Below are positions 60,667 to 64,000 of a stretch of 64,000 bases of DNA, one piece after another. The DNA is from Myxococcales bacterium (GTDB lineage: Bacteria > Myxococcota_A > Polyangia > Palsa-1104 > JAEUJZ01): assembly GCA_016794465.1 (NCBI GenBank), contig JAEUKA010000064.1:1-64000 (forward strand). The letters run 5' to 3'. Under the pieces are notes generated by a model that was not told the DNA's origin, did not search any database, and saw nothing but the letters and a program-made list of their open reading frames with translations. A program made the position numbers and the translations under genes. Numbering within the stretch: position 1 is the stretch's first letter; the number at the start of each line of letters is the position of its first letter.

Positions 60667-63600
60667 GGTTCTTTCGCGAGGTGGGTAGGGGGTGCATGTC
60701 GAGCCAGGTGGTGATCCGGGGCAGGATGTTGCTCGGGCGGCTGCCGTACGCTTCGTATTCCTTGGCGGCGGCTTGGGCCAGCTCGATGGCCTGCTTCTGC
60801 TGATCGGCGCCGCCGATGGCCCACAGCACCTGCGCCATCGCAAACTGGGTGCGGCCCAAGGCGGGGCGCTCGGCCCGGCGGGTATCCAGCGGCTGCGTCT
60901 CGCGGAAGCTGAGCGCACGCTCCAGATACGGTCGTGCCGCCGCCGCCTGGCCGAGCTGGAATAGCACCTCACCCGCGCTGGTCAGGCTGAAGGCCAGCAT
61001 CTCTTCGCGCCGGTCACTGCGCAGCTTTTCGCGGGTGCGCATCGCCTCTTCGTGAAGCTTGAGCGCTGCATCGAGCTGTCCCTGCTGGGCCTTGACCTCA
61101 CCCATGAAATAGAGCGCTTCGGTCAGCCGCTCGGCATCGACCCGCGCATCGGCGCCCCGGCGGATGTCGATCGCTCGCTGGGCATGTCGCTCGGCCTCAT
61201 CGAGTCGGTTCATCACCATCAGCGTTCGCACCAGCTGGATGTGATAGTCGCTGGTGCGGATGCTGCCTGCGCCGAGCGACTTTTCCTGAATCGACAGCGC
61301 CCGCTGAAAGTACGACAGCGACTCTTCGTAGCGAAGCTGGTCGCGCGCCACGATGCCCAGGCCACGCAGCGTCGAGACAAGGTTGGGGTGCAGACTGCCC
61401 AGCTGCTGGGTTTCGATGCGCAGCGCTTGATTATAAAGCTCGATCGCCTGCGCCAGCCGGTCCGAGCGGCGGTAGACGTGACCGAGGACGTTGATGACCT
61501 CGGCAGCCTCCGGGCTCTCTTTGCCGAACAGCTTTTCGCGCAGGCCCAGGGCTTTTTGGCACTGCTCGACCGCGCGCTCGTACTGGTTTTCCTGTGAGGC
61601 GACCATGCAGTTGGCCAGATACAGCCGCGCGCGCAGCGGCTCGGGATCGCTTAGCTCTTCGAGCATGGCCTCGGCGATCTGTGACCAGACCTCGGCCTTG
61701 CGAAACTGCTTGATGCGAAAGCCGGTGGTTTCGGTCAGGAGCAGCGCACTCTCGGCCATGACGCGCAGGTGCCGGGAGTCGATGGCCGCCATCACAGCAC
61801 CGACCAGTGACTGCTCGGCTTGGGCGCCCAGGCCACCGCGCATCTGGATTTCGCCCAGCAGGTACTTGGCCTCGGCTGCAAGCGGCTTGTAGTGCGACTG
61901 CACCGAGTCCGCCGCCAGCTTTTCGGCCCGGACCAGCGCCTCGCTGTACTTGCCAAAGCGCTCGATCGCCCGCACCTCGGCCATCTCTTGGCGCAGCACG
62001 TCGACCCGCTTGCGTGTCATCGGGTTATCGGGCAGCGGGATCGGGGCGCTCAGGGCTTCGATGTTGGCGCAGCCCGAGATGGGCGACAGCTCATGGGTGG
62101 CCGACGCCGCTTCTTGCAGCACCGTGCCATCGGCTTTCTGAAGGATCGCGACCAGTGCCGACAGCTCGGCCAAGCGATCATCCAAGCAGCGCATCCGCAG
62201 GTCGAGGATGTGCTGGGTCTGGTTGCCCCGCAGCGTTGCCAGGCACGACTCGGTCCGCATCGCCGCCCAGTCCCCGGCATAGCGGTCGAGGGTCTGCTCG
62301 ACGCGCTGCCAGACATCCTGGGCATACGACTGCTTCGAGCCGAGAAGCGCTTGCTCCAGCTCGCGCTTGCGGTCACTGGACCAGACGGGCTTTAGCTTGG
62401 CCTCCGAGCCGCCGCACATACCGGCCTTGCGCTGCTCGCGCACTTGGTAGGCGACGTTGGCAAACAGGACGGTCGCGAGCACCGCAAACGTCACCAGCCA
62501 AGCCCGCGACAGGCGCCGCTGCTGGGGCTGCAGCGCGGTGATCAGCTCCTCCATGGATGGGAAGCGGTCGGTCGGCTTGACCTGCAGGCCACGCAGCAGC
62601 ACCTGGCGCAGCCGCGTTGGAACTTTGGTATCCGGAGGCGCTGACGAAACCCGCCCACGCACGACGTTAAAGCCGAGCGTGTTGATGTCTTCGCCCACAA
62701 ACGGCGCACAGCCATACAGCGCTTCGTAGAGCGCCACGCAGAAGCTAAACTGGTCGGTCCGCTGGTCGGTCGCCTGACCCTCGTACTGCTCCGGCGCCAT
62801 GTAGCGCGGAGTCCCCATCATTGCCCCGGTGTGGGTCAGCCGAATGTTGAGCGCCTGGTTCGAGGAAGAAGAAGTCAGCTCGCGCGGCAGCGTGGTGTCG
62901 TCGTCAGACTGGCCAATCGAGCGGGCCAGCCCAAAGTCCATGACGCGGACCTGGCCTTCTTTGCTGATGAGCACGTTGTCCGGCTTGAAGTCGCGATGGA
63001 CCAGGCCAGCGGCGTGGGCAGCCTGCAAGCCACGACCCGCGAGGACAAATATGGCGAGGATTTCTTTTTGGGTCCGGGGTCGCTCTTCGAGCCAGCGGTT
63101 GAGCGTCCCGCCATCGACAAACTCCATCGCGATGAAGACTTGGTTGTCGATGGTGCCGACATCAAAGACGTTGATGACGTTGGGATGCGACAGCCGCGCC
63201 ATCGCTTGGGCTTCGCGCAGGAAGCGCACCCGACCGCTGCTGCCTCCGCCACCGGACTTGAGCAGCTTGATGGCCACCTTGCGATCCAGCTCGGGATCGT
63301 AGGCGGCATAGACCACGCCCATTCCGCCGGCACCCAGGCATGACAGCACCATGTAACGACCAATGGTGGCGCCGCGTGGCAGCTCTTCAATGGTGGGCTT
63401 GCTGCGGGTCATCTGCTTGCGTAGCAGCGCGGACTCATCGGCGAGCTGCTCGCTGGTCGCCATCAAGTCGGACTGAGGGCGACTGGGAACCGCATCTCCC
63501 TGAATCGAGAGGCCCGGCTCGCGCCACGTGGACCCACCAAAATCTGGATGATCGACGGAGGCTCTGCGGTTCGCGCCGGTATCAGCCGGTGGGCCTGCCG

Positions 63601-63718
63601 AATGGCCTGCCGGTGGATCGGACCGCCTGCCAGTGATGCCCATTGCGATCTCTTGTTCGCTGGGCTGGGAGTCGCCCCTTCCTGACCCTGGGGGAGCTTT
63701 GTTGTCGGACCTGCTCAT
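60656..63718 (-). CDS. Ser/Thr protein kinase with membrane helix and TPR array
   Basis: The 1020-residue protein has a kinase domain (about 115-390): Gly loop LGAGGMGVVYAAYD, Lys in VAIKLLK, HRDFKPDN, MDFGLA and GTPRYMAPEQ, all intact. A single membrane helix (WLVTFAVLATVLFANVAYQV) follows at about 405-425. The extracytoplasmic part has at least six TPR-like repeats (for example HVYRRSDRLAQAIELYNQAL and ARPYLERALSFRETQPL). This is the classic myxobacterial kinase-TPR arrangement. The first about 100 residues are low complexity; an alternative start at residue 26 is possible. Confidence 0.93.
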   Translation of the reverse strand: MSRSDNKAPPGSGRGDSQPSEQEIAMGITGRRSDPPAGHSAGPPADTGANRRASVDHPDFGGSTWREPGLSIQGDAVPSRPQSDLMATSEQLADESALLRKQMTRSKPTIEELPRGATIGRYMVLSCLGAGGMGVVYAAYDPELDRKVAIKLLKSGGGGSSGRVRFLREAQAMARLSHPNVINVFDVGTIDNQVFIAMEFVDGGTLNRWLEERPRTQKEILAIFVLAGRGLQAAHAAGLVHRDFKPDNVLISKEGQVRVMDFGLARSIGQSDDDTTLPRELTSSSSNQALNIRLTHTGAMMGTPRYMAPEQYEGQATDQRTDQFSFCVALYEALYGCAPFVGEDINTLGFNVVRGRVSSAPPDTKVPTRLRQVLLRGLQVKPTDRFPSMEELITALQPQQRRLSRAWLVTFAVLATVLFANVAYQVREQRKAGMCGGSEAKLKPVWSSDRKRELEQALLGSKQSYAQDVWQRVEQTLDRYAGDWAAMRTESCLATLRGNQTQHILDLRMRCLDDRLAELSALVAILQKADGTVLQEAASATHELSPISGCANIEALSAPIPLPDNPMTRKRVDVLRQEMAEVRAIERFGKYSEALVRAEKLAADSVQSHYKPLAAEAKYLLGEIQMRGGLGAQAEQSLVGAVMAAIDSRHLRVMAESALLLTETTGFRIKQFRKAEVWSQIAEAMLEELSDPEPLRARLYLANCMVASQENQYERAVEQCQKALGLREKLFGKESPEAAEVINVLGHVYRRSDRLAQAIELYNQALRIETQQLGSLHPNLVSTLRGLGIVARDQLRYEESLSYFQRALSIQEKSLGAGSIRTSDYHIQLVRTLMVMNRLDEAERHAQRAIDIRRGADARVDAERLTEALYFMGEVKAQQGQLDAALKLHEEAMRTREKLRSDRREEMLAFSLTSAGEVLFQLGQAAAARPYLERALSFRETQPLDTRRAERPALGRTQFAMAQVLWAIGGADQQKQAIELAQAAAKEYEAYGSRPSNILPRITTWLDMHPLPTSRKNHAR

Positions 63719-63941
63719 AAAAGCCGGCCTATTTTATCACCCTGACGACTTGCCTGCGCGGGTTTGGGCTGTCTTCGACCGGCTTTCGGTCCTGCGGAGG
63801 TCCGCATCGCGGAGAACGGATGCAGAAGAAAAGTAATGGAGAGAATAAATCGGTTAAATTCATGATGGTGGCTTATCTAAATCACAGCTCACTGCGGTCT
63901 AGGGGTGCGCTCCGGTCGTGGAGCAAAAGGTGGGTGCGGTG
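63719..63941. promoter_or_regulatory. AT-richer region upstream of the kinase
   Basis: This 223-bp gap between the kinase start and a possible rightward gene is visibly richer in A and T (63835-63885) than most of the window. It probably holds promoters for both directions. No consensus was confidently recognised. Confidence 0.3.
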
Positions 63942-64000
63942 ATGGAGGCCCGAAGTTTTACCGTTGGAAGCAAGCTCTCCGACGGTCCGCTGGGCGCGCT
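63942..64000 (+). CDS. Possible start of a gene running off the right edge
   Basis: An ATG at 63942, with AAAAGG upstream, opens a frame reading MEARSFTVGSKLSDGPLGA to the window end. The spacing of Gly and Leu resembles the beginning of a Ser/Thr kinase N-lobe. Only 19 codons are visible, so this is tentative. Confidence 0.35.
   Translation, partial: MEARSFTVGSKLSDGPLGA

Overview
High-GC chromosomal DNA, most likely from a member of the Myxococcota (a myxobacterium or relative). The inference rests on gene content: three intact Ser/Thr protein kinases and a broken one, FHA-containing regulators, a PP2C phosphatase, sigma-54 activators, many lipoproteins, an IgGFc-binding-type surface protein, a DUF1552/DUF1592 pair and a TIG lipoprotein. 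No rRNA or tRNA gene was seen, so the placement is not proven.

Layout. 1-2.4 kb: an accessory island with the N-terminal half of a tyrosine integrase (running off the left edge), a small unknown gene, a ParB-C/RHH-like DNA-binding protein beside palindromic sites, and an AT-richer TIR-domain gene related to the CAP12/Pycsar TIR effectors. The island abuts a decapitated Ser/Thr kinase gene of which only the kinase tail, one membrane helix and a PEGA domain remain. 2.8-12 kb: ppa downstream of a two-component pair, lgt, a RecF/ABC-like ATPase, a KGG stress protein, and an mtnP-pfkB-trmH operon, followed by a 42-bp tandem repeat array. 12-19.7 kb: hemF, a dicarboxylate symporter, a CsgG/FlgO-like protein, an unknown secreted protein, a 2Fe-2S ferredoxin, an HU/IHF protein and an FHA-tailed kinase. 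19.7-28.9 kb (minus strand): DUF1552 and DUF1592 proteins, an LTA-synthase-like sulfatase-fold enzyme, a repeat-bearing unknown, a thioredoxin-TPR protein and a secreted FAM20-like kinase. 29-37 kb: an IgGFc-binding lipoprotein, then an overlapping operon of nucleotide transporter, heterodimeric ABC exporter and ABC1/UbiB kinase, followed by a 22-bp palindromic repeat array. 37.5-54.8 kb: MFS transporter, ROK kinase, trmB, TIG lipoprotein, FHA-sigma54 activator, PP2C, cinA, rpiA-DUF2339-DUF3999, and a beta-propeller lipoprotein. 54.8-59 kb: a 3.95-kb insertion bounded by a perfect 118-bp direct repeat and carrying a helicase-HNH fusion, a YhcG (DUF1016) remnant and an Rpn-like gene. 59-63.7 kb: kinase, Trm112-type methyltransferase and VOC protein in one operon.

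The most interesting signals are (1) the 118-bp-bounded insertion with a single-protein helicase-nuclease, which left both neighbouring convergent genes intact; (2) the integrase-linked TIR gene; (3) a bacterial secreted kinase with the complete FAM20C catalytic signature; and (4) two unrelated intergenic tandem arrays whose units are each built on an inverted repeat. Functions are inferred from motifs read by eye; no database search was run.
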